Shown: positions 35,471 to 42,951 of the stretch, piece by piece | How the letters are laid out: each line of letters starts with the position of its first letter | Numbering within the stretch: position 1 is the stretch's first letter | Assembly: GCF_000253255.1 (NCBI RefSeq) | Contig: NC_015583.1 | Location: 682,001-746,000, forward strand | DNA from: Novosphingobium sp. PP1Y | GTDB lineage: Bacteria; Pseudomonadota; Alphaproteobacteria; Sphingomonadales; Sphingomonadaceae | Direction of reading: 5' to 3' | Length of the DNA: 64,000 bases | Translations under genes and position numbers: made by a program | Notes under the pieces: model-generated | What the model was told of the DNA's origin: nothing | The model's input: only the letters and a program-made list of their open reading frames with translations | Databases searched by the model: none

Positions 35471-35964
35471 TGCGATCCCGCATCGGCGTGAAGCTTGGCC
35501 ACTTGCGCGGCGCTCAGCGATGCGCCCGACTTGCGTGCCGCTGCCACTTCTGCGCGGGTGAAAGCCCTGAATGCAGGTCCCGACCTGGCAATTTTCGTGC
35601 CGATATGATTGAGGACGGACGCAATGTCGCCGTCGTCTAGGCCGGACTGCGCGGGCATCATGCCGCGATAGGTCTTGCCTTCCACTTCGATCGGGCCGGA
35701 AAGGCCGCGCATGACCGCCAGCGATAGGTAGCGCCGGCCGTCCTTGCTCGCCGCGAGTTCGCGGAAATCGCTCTGGAGTGGGGGGAAGGCTCCGGGAATG
35801 CCGGCTCCCGTGGCCGTGTGACAGGCAGCGCAGCGCTTGTACACCACCGCACCGTCCTGGGCTGAAGTAGGAGTGGGGGAGGAGGCCTGCGCTGCGGCAA
35901 GACCTCCCGCCGCGATCGTGGCGAGGGCTGTGAGGGAAGCCAGAAGTTGCGCGCGGGGGATCAC
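35467..35964 (-). CDS. Monoheme c-type cytochrome (probable electron acceptor of the amine dehydrogenase)
   Basis: A 165-residue exported cytochrome. A signal peptide spans about 1-26 and the heme site is CAACH at 45-49. A Met ligand is available at 102 or 103 (TYRGMMPAQSGLDDGDI), the standard class I arrangement. The start is a GTG at 35964 that overlaps the aauA stop (GTGA), with GGAGG 7 bases upstream. Aromatic amine dehydrogenases hand electrons to small periplasmic carriers (azurin or cytochrome c), and this gene sits exactly where that carrier is expected. Confidence 0.9.
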   Translation of the reverse strand: MIPRAQLLASLTALATIAAGGLAAAQASSPTPTSAQDGAVVYKRCAACHTATGAGIPGAFPPLQSDFRELAASKDGRRYLSLAVMRGLSGPIEVEGKTYRGMMPAQSGLDDGDIASVLNHIGTKIARSGPAFRAFTRAEVAAARKSGASLSAAQVAKLHADAGSQ

Positions 35965-36518
35965 TGCGCATCCTCCAGTGCGACACCGACGATCGCGGCG
36001 ACCGAGCAGTTGTAGACGCTGCTTTCGGTCCCCAGGCACCAGTTGTAATCGTTATTGGACTGCGGGCGGACCTGCGGTCTGTCGCCTTCGTTACGGTTGC
36101 ACAGGCACTGGCCACAGGAACTTGCGCCGCAGCAGTCGTTGTAGCTGATGACATAGGCGCGCCCATCGGCCGGATTGGTGCAGGTGCCGATCCAGGTGAT
36201 CGGCGACATCTCCGTCCCCGGTGGGCAGCTGTTGACTGTGCCGCCGCAGCAGCTGCACAGGAAGCCATCGATCGCGCAGTAGCGCCAGTAGTCGCACGAG
36301 GCGCGGTCGCCCGGATCCTGCGGGGTCCCCGAGGTGATTGGGGGGCGGCCGGTTCCGCCGCCATGCGGGGTTGCCGCGCGGGCCACGGGAAGCAGCGGCA
36401 GGGCTGCCGTTCCCGTTACCAGCCCGCCAAGCCATGCCAGCGAACTGCGCCGCGAAGTGCCCTTGGCAAGGCGCCGGGAAAGGGTCTCGGTGAGTTTGTC
36501 GATACCGGACATCGTCAT
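35961..36518 (-). CDS. aauA: Aromatic-amine-dehydrogenase-type TTQ small subunit
   Basis: A 185-residue precursor of the tryptophan-tryptophylquinone subunit. A long twin-arginine-type leader (RRSSLAWLGGLVTGTAALP) ends near residue 49. The mature part is Cys-rich and matches the aromatic amine dehydrogenase beta chain better than methylamine dehydrogenase: CDYWRYCAIDGFLCSCCGGT and SPITWIGTC. TTQ tryptophans are W109 and W160, the catalytic base is D128 (SYNDCC) and D84 is the second conserved Asp. The conserved Thr near the quinone (Thr172 in aromatic amine dehydrogenase) is Ser172 here. Start and stop overlap the flanking genes by 4 bases. It deaminates primary amines in the periplasm with AauB. 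Confidence 0.93.
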   Translation of the reverse strand: MTMSGIDKLTETLSRRLAKGTSRRSSLAWLGGLVTGTAALPLLPVARAATPHGGGTGRPPITSGTPQDPGDRASCDYWRYCAIDGFLCSCCGGTVNSCPPGTEMSPITWIGTCTNPADGRAYVISYNDCCGASSCGQCLCNRNEGDRPQVRPQSNNDYNWCLGTESSVYNCSVAAIVGVALEDAQ

Positions 36519-37111
36519 GCGCTCCCGTTGCGGCGGCCGAGGAATTCCTGGATCGAGGAGACCCCGCGTTCCTTGGCTTCAAAGAGGCTTTCCAGGTGTT
36601 CCCGGCTGTTCACGAGGCCGAGCGATGCCACGCGGCCGGTCTCATCGAGAAGGACGGCATAAGGCAGTTTGGAGACCCCGAAGGAACGGCCCAGTGCCTC
36701 CGAAAGGACCATCGGCGTACCGGCCAGGCCGTGCTCGGAAGCCATGCGGCCATAGGCGCCTGCATCGCCGTCCCCGGCCAGCACGACATCGAGCCAATCC
36801 TTCTCGGCCCGGGCGGCAGAGCGCAGCACCGGCAGCAGCGACTTGCACATCGGGCAATCGGGCGCGGCGAAAAATACCAGCTGGCTCCTGCCTTGTCGCT
36901 TGCCGCCGACGGTAACGGCACTGCCGTCGATAGCCTGCAGGGTCAGCGCGGTGGGAACTTCCCCGACGGAAACCTTCTGGTGCAGCGTCAGGGCGCCGGC
37001 CGGGGCAATGCGTTCATGGAGAATTCCGACCTGTCGGGCCAGGGCCCCAACCATGACGGCGAGCACGATTACGACGGCCCAAAGCAGGATTTGCGATGTC
37101 AATATCATCAC
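36515..37111 (-). CDS. aauD: MauD/AauD-like thioredoxin-fold protein for amine dehydrogenase maturation
   Basis: A 198-residue membrane-anchored thioredoxin-like protein. One N-terminal helix (about 5-27) is followed by a periplasmic domain with the active-site C86-P-M-C89 (APDCPMCKSLLP) and the cis-Pro region KLPYAVLLDETG. In methylamine dehydrogenase loci MauD is required for the small subunit, which has six disulfides, to fold. It overlaps aauA and the mauE-like gene by 4 bases each, so production is coupled to its client. Confidence 0.92.
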   Translation of the reverse strand: MMILTSQILLWAVVIVLAVMVGALARQVGILHERIAPAGALTLHQKVSVGEVPTALTLQAIDGSAVTVGGKRQGRSQLVFFAAPDCPMCKSLLPVLRSAARAEKDWLDVVLAGDGDAGAYGRMASEHGLAGTPMVLSEALGRSFGVSKLPYAVLLDETGRVASLGLVNSREHLESLFEAKERGVSSIQEFLGRRNGSA

Positions 37112-37599
37112 CGGGTCCTTGCACTAAGAGGGAGCGCGCCGAGTTCGGCCGAGGCAAACCACAGCGCCAGCATGGCGAGGGCTGCAAACGGCGCATCGAC
37201 GGTCCAGAGGAAGGGAGTGGGCTGCGCGGCGACGAAGAGGGCCAGGCCAGCCAGGAAGAAGGGGCGGCAGATCGAGAATACGTCGATCCGCTTGGCGCGC
37301 CGGGCAAGGTCGCAGCCGCAGTCGAGAGTCTGGCCGCGGCGTTTCAAAAGGAGGGCGCCATAGCCGCACCACAGTGCAGTTGCGGCCATGGCGCCGCCAG
37401 TGCGGGTAGGTTCGAGCAGTAGCGCCACAGCTGCCGTCCCTTCAAGGCCTGCGGCAGCGAAGGCCGCAACGATCGCCATTGCTTCCGGGATGCCGATGAG
37501 GCGCGCTGCCGCTTGCCCCAATCGGTGCGGGGACGCAAACTTGTGCCCGGCGGATACGGCTAGCACGATTGCGAGGAACAGGGTCAGCGTACTCATCAC
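37108..37599 (-). CDS. aauE: MauE/AauE-like membrane protein
   Basis: A 163-residue inner-membrane protein with four to five helices and the MauE layout. It includes a conserved Cys pair on a loop (TLDCGCDLARRAKRID). MauE works with MauD in folding or disulfide formation of the small subunit, much like a DsbD/vitamin-K-reductase-like module. It starts at a GTG (37599) overlapping the aauB stop, or at an ATG 3 bases on. The stop overlaps the mauD-like start. Gene order B-E-D-A equals that of known aau and mau clusters. Confidence 0.9.
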   Translation of the reverse strand: MMSTLTLFLAIVLAVSAGHKFASPHRLGQAAARLIGIPEAMAIVAAFAAAGLEGTAAVALLLEPTRTGGAMAATALWCGYGALLLKRRGQTLDCGCDLARRAKRIDVFSICRPFFLAGLALFVAAQPTPFLWTVDAPFAALAMLALWFASAELGALPLSARTR

Positions 37600-38777
37600 T
37601 GCACCGGCATGATGACGAGCGGGTTGAAGGCAACGGTCGCGCCGAGATTGCGCACCGGCTTTCCGGTTGCAGCGTCGAACACGGCAATTGCGCCATCGGG
37701 CCGGGCAATGACAAGTTGCGGCGCGTCCTCGCGGGTAACCGCGATCGATGTTGCCATGCCCTCAAGGTCAATCCGGCGTGCCCGCGTGCCGGTCGCGGGA
37801 TCGATCACCCAGACCTGCGTGCCGCCGTCCTTGTGGCTGCCTTCGCGGCCATGGGGGGTCATCAGGACGTAGAGCAGACCCCTGGCATCGCTGGCAATAA
37901 CCTGCCAGCCGCCGGGACGCCACTCTGGATCGCCGCCGGAAGCAGTGCCGACGCTGGCCGAGCCGGTCGGTCGGGCTACATCGCCCGACAGATCGAACCC
38001 GCGCAGTTCGCCGTAGTAGCTGACGAACCACGCCGTGCGCCCGACCATGGCTGGCATTCCGAAGAGCGGCTGCTTGTCGATGTCCTGGACGTTTGCGATC
38101 GTCGCCGAGCTGGCAACGCTGCCGTTCTCGTCGAGGGCGACCGAGATCATCGAGCCATCGGCGCAAAGACTGCTGAAGCCGCGGTTGCCCGTTGGGTAGA
38201 TATGCGTGCAGCCGGGAAGGTCGATTTCTCCGAGGACCTTGCGGCCGTCGAGATCGACTACCGTGACCGATTGTGCCGGCGTGAAATTGGCGATGAGTGC
38301 CCATTTCTCGGCGTTGGTGAACTGGAAGACCCCGGTATAGGTCACCGACTGCTGGCGCTTGCCGCCTGGCAGTACGATTTCACCTTTCGGTTGCAGCGTA
38401 GCCGTATCCCAGATCGTAATCGCGTCGGTGCGTTCGCCACGGGTAAGCCGCGAATAGAAGGTTTCCGAGGTGTAGATCTCGTTCTTCGAGCGTGAATACA
38501 AAACGTTCGCGAACTGCGCAGCCCGCAAAGTACCCTTGAGTGGCAAGTCCGGCGATTTCGTATCGACAATCGCCAGGCGCCCGTCGATCAGGGCGTTGAA
38601 GTGGAAATCCTGAATAAGGACCCAGTCCTTCGGATAGAGGGGAGGCAATGACTGAACGCTGGGAACCTCTTCCACCGGCAGCGGCTGCGCGAACTTGCCC
38701 GGGTCCTGGGCGGAGGCGTTTGGAGAAGGCGTTAGCGACAATAAGCCAAGTGCAATCGAGGCATGCGTCAGGCGCAT
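37596..38777 (-). CDS. aauB: TTQ amine dehydrogenase large subunit (aromatic-amine type)
   Basis: A 393-residue periplasmic beta-propeller subunit of the heterotetrameric (alpha2beta2) amine dehydrogenase. A signal peptide spans about 1-23 (ALGLLSLTPSPNASA). The family stretches include RLAIVDTKSPDLPLKGTLRAA, IYTSETFYSRLTRGERTDAIT and HGREGSHKDGGTQVWVIDPAT. It shields the TTQ site carried by AauA and shapes substrate access. It is the first gene of the nine-gene operon, so its promoter lies in 38778-38913, shared with the divergent TetR gene. Confidence 0.93.
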   Translation of the reverse strand: MRLTHASIALGLLSLTPSPNASAQDPGKFAQPLPVEEVPSVQSLPPLYPKDWVLIQDFHFNALIDGRLAIVDTKSPDLPLKGTLRAAQFANVLYSRSKNEIYTSETFYSRLTRGERTDAITIWDTATLQPKGEIVLPGGKRQQSVTYTGVFQFTNAEKWALIANFTPAQSVTVVDLDGRKVLGEIDLPGCTHIYPTGNRGFSSLCADGSMISVALDENGSVASSATIANVQDIDKQPLFGMPAMVGRTAWFVSYYGELRGFDLSGDVARPTGSASVGTASGGDPEWRPGGWQVIASDARGLLYVLMTPHGREGSHKDGGTQVWVIDPATGTRARRIDLEGMATSIAVTREDAPQLVIARPDGAIAVFDAATGKPVRNLGATVAFNPLVIMPVQ

Positions 38778-38836
38778 CTATTCAACCCCCCTCAAATACG
38801 AGCTCATGCTCTGTGTTGCTCGAATAGTGCTGCTTT

Positions 38837-38853
38837 TTGACAAAATCTGTCAA
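38837..38853. promoter_or_regulatory. Inverted repeat TTGACA-N5-TGTCAA, candidate TetR operator with overlapping -35 boxes
   Basis: A perfect 6-bp dyad spans 17 bases. Each arm is a consensus -35 hexamer: TTGACA on the plus strand toward tetR and, read on the minus strand, toward aauB (a weak CACTAT could be its -10 near 38829). A repressor bound here would block both divergent promoters. Inference from symmetry and position. Confidence 0.5.
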
Positions 38854-38856
38854 GTG

Positions 38857-38873
38857 ACCTAAATTGTATAGGT
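38857..38873. promoter_or_regulatory. Second 17-bp inverted repeat ACCTA-N7-TAGGT
   Basis: It starts 4 bases after the first repeat and has the same overall length but different arms. It overlaps the region where the -10 of the tetR promoter should be. It could be a second operator or the site of another regulator. Confidence 0.4.
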
Positions 38874-38913
38874 TAGGTGTATTCGCTGCAAATCATTAAG
38901 GGGGATTAAGTGC

Positions 38914-39585
38914 ATGGCCGATAGCAATAAATTGACTATCACTGTCGAAGATCTGGCCTTCCCGCCGCGACTGGGCGGCTACACCAAGGGCCACGAAACA
39001 CGCGAGGAAATCCTGCGATCGGCGCTTCAGATCCTGGTCGACGAAGGGTACCGGGCCATGAGCATGCGTCGAGTCGCGACCGAGTGCGGCATGAAGTTCG
39101 GAAACCTGACATACCACTTTCCCACTCGCGAAGATCTCGTGCGCGAATTGCTGGACGCTGTGATCAGCAGCTACGAGCTTGCCTTCGACGAGATATCACA
39201 TCGGCCTGGCGTTGATCCGCGCGAGCGCCTCACCGAGATGTGCGAGTTGATCCTTGAGGACATTCGCACGAAGAAGACGACGCGGATCTTCCCCGAGTTA
39301 TGGGCCCTTTCCAACCACGATCCTTTCGTCCTTGCCCGCGTCCAGGACCTCTATCGAAGGGCCCGCGCGCCTCTTATCGAGATTATCGGCGAAATGCGGC
39401 CCGATCTTCATCAGGAAGATCGTGAATGCATAGCCCTGTTCATCTCGGTCTCGATGGAAGGCACGACCCCTTTCGCAGGCCATGAGAAGCCATTCGAGCC
39501 CCGCATGCCGGCGATAGGGAAGATCGCCATCCACTCGTTCATTTCGTTGGTTGAGACTTATCCGGGCTCTGGACATGCGAAATGA
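38914..39585 (+). CDS. TetR/AcrR family regulator, divergent from the amine-dehydrogenase operon
   Basis: A 223-residue regulator. The N-terminal extension (1-28) precedes a TetR helix-turn-helix (about 30-75: LRSALQILVDEGYRAMSMRRV, then NLTYHFPTREDLV). The C-terminal ligand domain is unassigned. The ATG at 38914 follows GGGGGA by 8 bases. It is the obvious candidate regulator of aauB and the downstream genes, and probably senses the amine, the aldehyde or the acyl-CoA product. Confidence 0.9.
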   Translation: MADSNKLTITVEDLAFPPRLGGYTKGHETREEILRSALQILVDEGYRAMSMRRVATECGMKFGNLTYHFPTREDLVRELLDAVISSYELAFDEISHRPGVDPRERLTEMCELILEDIRTKKTTRIFPELWALSNHDPFVLARVQDLYRRARAPLIEIIGEMRPDLHQEDRECIALFISVSMEGTTPFAGHEKPFEPRMPAIGKIAIHSFISLVETYPGSGHAK

Positions 39586-39635
39586 AGTGCCTGCCGGCCC
39601 GCTTTTCCGTTACGAGCCAGCCGGCACGCTTCTCC

Positions 39636-42152
39636 TCAGAAGTTGAAACCGGCCTCGACGCCGACGACCCTGCGCGCTCCCGGTGAAATGAACGATCCGC
39701 CGAACTCGATCGCGGGGATGACTTCGGCAAGGTATTTGCGGTTCAGCATATTGTCCGCGAAGACGGCGATGCTGAAGCGGTCGGATTGAATCCCCGCGCG
39801 CAAGTTGAGGACGCCGAACGCGTCGCGCTTGGCGGTCGAGTAGTTCGCGTCGCCAACTGCGGCGGGCAGTCCCAGCGCGGAGATCGGCAGGAGGCCGGAG
39901 AACAGGGTTGGCCGCGTCTGATCCTGCACCGTGCTGAACCAGGTGGGACCGGTAATGCGGTAGTCGGCCCTGACCAGGACATTCAACGTGTCGTTGAGCG
40001 GGGCATTGATCTCGGTGCCGAGGTTGATCGTATAGTCTGCGGTGTAGGGCGACTTGTTGCCCACGGTATAAGTGCGCGAACTGTTCCTCTTGATCTCGCT
40101 ATCGGTGACGTTGAGCGAGCCGTAGAACTTCCAGGTCGGCAGTACCTTGGCCGTCACGTTCAGCTCCGCGCCCTTTATCTCGACAAGGTCGATGTTCGAA
40201 ACCACGCGCAGCAGACCGAAGCTGCCCACGAAAAATTCGAAGAACTGCATGTCGTGCACGCGCGTATAGTAGCCGGCGAGGTCGAAAGTCAGTCGGCTAT
40301 CCAGGAACTGGGCCTTGACGCCCGCTTCCCATGCGCTCGACCATTCCTTGTCGTACTGGTCCCTGATCGTCACATCGGCATTGATGAAGGCGTTGAAGTT
40401 CTGGTCGATCAGTGCGGCCGACCCCTGGTTATTGAAGCCGCCCGATTTGAAGCCGATGCCCCAGTTGGCATAGAGGTTGATATCCGGCGTCGGCTCCCAG
40501 TTCACGGTGACCTTGGGTTGCAATTGCTTGAATGTCGCGGATTGCGGTGTCAGAGGACCGAAAGCCTGGCCCGGATTGATCGGGCCACCGGTGAACGGAT
40601 CGGCCGCGCCGGGTACGAGCGACGACGACTTGCGCTTCTCGACATCATAGCGCAGCGCAAGCCCCGTACGCAGCTGATCGGTAGGTTTCCACTCCAGCGA
40701 GCCAAATGCGGCATAGACGTCGGTCTTGAACTTGTCGGCAAGTAGCAGCGAGGTTGGATTGGCCGAGTCCGGCGCATTGTAGAGCTGCTTGATCACTCCG
40801 TTGCCGGTATCTGCGCCCAGGCTGACACCCACCTTGCGGTCGATGTGCAAGAAGTAGCCCCCGACCTGCCATTCGAGTGGCCCGCCGCTGTCCGACATGA
40901 GCCGAATTTCTCCGCTCACGTCCTTCTGGTTTCGCACCTGGTACTGCGTGCCGTCGCAAGTGGTCGGGCTATAGGGGCCGAAAGTCGATCCATTCGCGGG
41001 ATCGAAAATGAAAGGGATGGGCGTCGTGCCGATGAATCCCGGTTGATTGACCGGGAAACCGGTGAGCGCGGCAGTGGAGCTGAAGCACGAAGCGACCGAG
41101 GAAGCCACTGCCGGGTCGACGGCGCTGGTATAGCGTGCAAAGTCCGCGGACGTTCCGTCGGCGACCAGATCCTGCTTGATGTCCGAATAGAGCGCCCAGG
41201 CAACCAACTTGATGTTGCCGAAATCGTGATCGACCTTGGCCGAGACATCGAAGCTCGACTGGTCATTGGTGGCACGGATGTTGTTGTAGAAGCTGAACGG
41301 ATGCCTGTTCACGTCTTCGTTGAAAGCCGGGTTCACAGCGGCGAAACCGGGCAGGTGGAAGGCGGCGTTGAAGGGCAGGGAGGCGCCGTGGAATTCGCCG
41401 TAGCGGGCCTTTATGTCCAACTGGGTTGCGGTATCGCGACCGACCATGATGCGGCCGTCGACGGACCAGTCTTCCTTGTCGTCTATCGTATGCGAATTGT
41501 TTGTGAGGATATTCTTGAAGAAGCCGTCTGACTTTGCGTAGTAGCCGGACAGAACCGCGCCTATATTGCTCGTGACCGGTCCGGCAACATAGGCCGTTGC
41601 AGACCAGGTGTTGTTTTCGCCGTAAGAGGCACGGCCGCCGCCTTCGAAATAGTTGCCGGGCTTGAGGGTCTGGATCACGATGGCGCCGGCCGCTGCGTTG
41701 CGGCCATAGAGCGCGCCCTGCGGTCCTTTCAGGATCTCCACCTGCTGCAGCGTTCCCTGTTGCTGATTGAGCTGCGCGGTATTCGTCTTGAGAATGCCGT
41801 CGACGACCAGTGCAACCGAGCTTTCGGCATCGCGTGCGCCGTTGATGCCGCGAATGTTGATCTGGGTGTCGCCCGCTTCCGCGGTACCGGTGACGATCGT
41901 CACGCCCGGGGTTAGGGATACGAAATCCTGCGCCCTTTCGGCGCCGGTCTTGGCAAGATCCGCAGCGGTGAGAACCGAAACCGATGCCGGGACGTCCTGA
42001 AGTCGTTCGTTCACGCGGCGTGCGGTGACGATGATCGTGTCGCCCGAACTGTTCGCGTTTGTGTCGTTCGCACTTTCTTGGGCGATGGCCGGAACGCTCA
42101 ACAGAGCGAGGCTGGCGACGGAAGTGGAAAGAAGCAGATTGATCGGACGCAT
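39636..42152 (-). CDS. TonB-dependent receptor
   Basis: An 838-residue outer-membrane receptor. A signal peptide ends near VPAIAQE (about residue 25). The TonB box is DTIIVTARRVNERLQDVP, the plug has VEILKGPQGALYGRNAAAGA, and the barrel ends VVGVEAGFNF. It is divergent from the GntR regulator at 42274 over 121 bases that contain TTGTATACAA. The link to the HMGL-HyuAB-CoA-transferase genes beyond the regulator is inferred from this shared control region. Its stop lies 50 bases from the stop of the convergent TetR gene. Confidence 0.93.
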   Translation of the reverse strand: MRPINLLLSTSVASLALLSVPAIAQESANDTNANSSGDTIIVTARRVNERLQDVPASVSVLTAADLAKTGAERAQDFVSLTPGVTIVTGTAEAGDTQINIRGINGARDAESSVALVVDGILKTNTAQLNQQQGTLQQVEILKGPQGALYGRNAAAGAIVIQTLKPGNYFEGGGRASYGENNTWSATAYVAGPVTSNIGAVLSGYYAKSDGFFKNILTNNSHTIDDKEDWSVDGRIMVGRDTATQLDIKARYGEFHGASLPFNAAFHLPGFAAVNPAFNEDVNRHPFSFYNNIRATNDQSSFDVSAKVDHDFGNIKLVAWALYSDIKQDLVADGTSADFARYTSAVDPAVASSVASCFSSTAALTGFPVNQPGFIGTTPIPFIFDPANGSTFGPYSPTTCDGTQYQVRNQKDVSGEIRLMSDSGGPLEWQVGGYFLHIDRKVGVSLGADTGNGVIKQLYNAPDSANPTSLLLADKFKTDVYAAFGSLEWKPTDQLRTGLALRYDVEKRKSSSLVPGAADPFTGGPINPGQAFGPLTPQSATFKQLQPKVTVNWEPTPDINLYANWGIGFKSGGFNNQGSAALIDQNFNAFINADVTIRDQYDKEWSSAWEAGVKAQFLDSRLTFDLAGYYTRVHDMQFFEFFVGSFGLLRVVSNIDLVEIKGAELNVTAKVLPTWKFYGSLNVTDSEIKRNSSRTYTVGNKSPYTADYTINLGTEINAPLNDTLNVLVRADYRITGPTWFSTVQDQTRPTLFSGLLPISALGLPAAVGDANYSTAKRDAFGVLNLRAGIQSDRFSIAVFADNMLNRKYLAEVIPAIEFGGSFISPGARRVVGVEAGFNF

Positions 42153-42232
42153 GAACGGACCCCCTGTTGGTTCGTAATCGAGCGTAGTTCTGGCACCTCA
42201 AGGAACTTGCAATTTGCGTGGCGCTAGTTGTA

Positions 42233-42242
42233 TTGTATACAA
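42233..42242. promoter_or_regulatory. GntR-type operator candidate TTGTATACAA
   Basis: A perfect 10-base palindrome 32 bases before the gntR ATG and 80 bases before the receptor ATG. FadR/VanR-subfamily GntR proteins commonly bind XTGTATACAX palindromes, so this fits autoregulation and control of the receptor. The core TGTATACA recurs at 42952-42959, across the start codon of the next gene. Confidence 0.6.
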
Positions 42243-42273
42243 ACTGGGTTGGTCAAGTGATTTGGGAGTCTGC

Positions 42274-42951
42274 ATGTCACGCGCCTCGGACCGGGCATAC
42301 GCACAAGTCCGCGAAATGATCCTATCCGGCGAGCTTCCTTCGGGCGCGCATCTCGTCGAGGAGGTTCTGGCGGAGCGTTGCGGCGTGTCGCGAACCCCTG
42401 TTCGAGAGGCCCTGCGGCGGCTGGAGGCAGAGCTTCTCGTCAAGCGCAGCGCCACCCAGCGCATGTACGTCGCGGACTGGTCTCTGGACGATGTAGCCGA
42501 AGCTTTCGACTTGCGCGCGGTCCTCGAAAGCATGGTTGCGCGGCGCGCTGCCGAGCGAATCGATTCGCAGACGTTGGAGCAGCTTCGTGCTTGCAATTTC
42601 GCGATTAAAGCGGCGATCTGCGCGAAGAAGCCCGATGTCGGGGGATTCCTTGACGGTAATCGGGAGTTCCATGCGATCATACTCAAGACGGCCGATTCGC
42701 CCCGTCTGGCGGCCCTGCTCGGTACGCTGATCGAGCAGCCGGTGGTGTGGCGCACGGCGCACCATTACGGGCGCGAGGAATTGATGCGCTCGCACCACGA
42801 ACATGACGAGTTAATCGCGGCATTCGAAAGAGCGGATGGGGGCTGGGCAGAGGCCATCATGGCGGCTCATGTGCGGCGCGCCTTCCATGCCTACGCCGAT
42901 GCCCACAAGGGCGCGCTGTTGGCCGATGCTCTGGAAGAGGCTGCTGAGTGA
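42274..42951 (+). CDS. GntR family regulator (FCD/FadR subfamily)
   Basis: A 225-residue regulator. The winged helix-turn-helix is at about 1-70 (LAERCGVSRTPVREALRRLE) and the all-helical FCD domain at about 75-215. Probable metal-ligand histidines lie in NREFHAIIL, HHEHDELIAA and AAHVRRAFH. The ATG at 42274 is preceded by GGGAG. It overlaps the HMG-CoA-lyase-like gene at the stop (TGATG), so it is co-transcribed with the catabolic genes. The effector is probably a carboxylic acid or acyl-CoA of the pathway, as is usual in this subfamily. Confidence 0.9.
   Translation: MSRASDRAYAQVREMILSGELPSGAHLVEEVLAERCGVSRTPVREALRRLEAELLVKRSATQRMYVADWSLDDVAEAFDLRAVLESMVARRAAERIDSQTLEQLRACNFAIKAAICAKKPDVGGFLDGNREFHAIILKTADSPRLAALLGTLIEQPVVWRTAHHYGREELMRSHHEHDELIAAFERADGGWAEAIMAAHVRRAFHAYADAHKGALLADALEEAAE

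Noticed and set aside
35961..38777. Calling the dehydrogenase methylamine dehydrogenase (mauBEDA)
   Set aside because: The small-subunit core (CSCCGG, ITWIGTC, NDCCG) resembles the aromatic amine dehydrogenase chain more closely than methylamine dehydrogenase, and mauG/mauF are absent.
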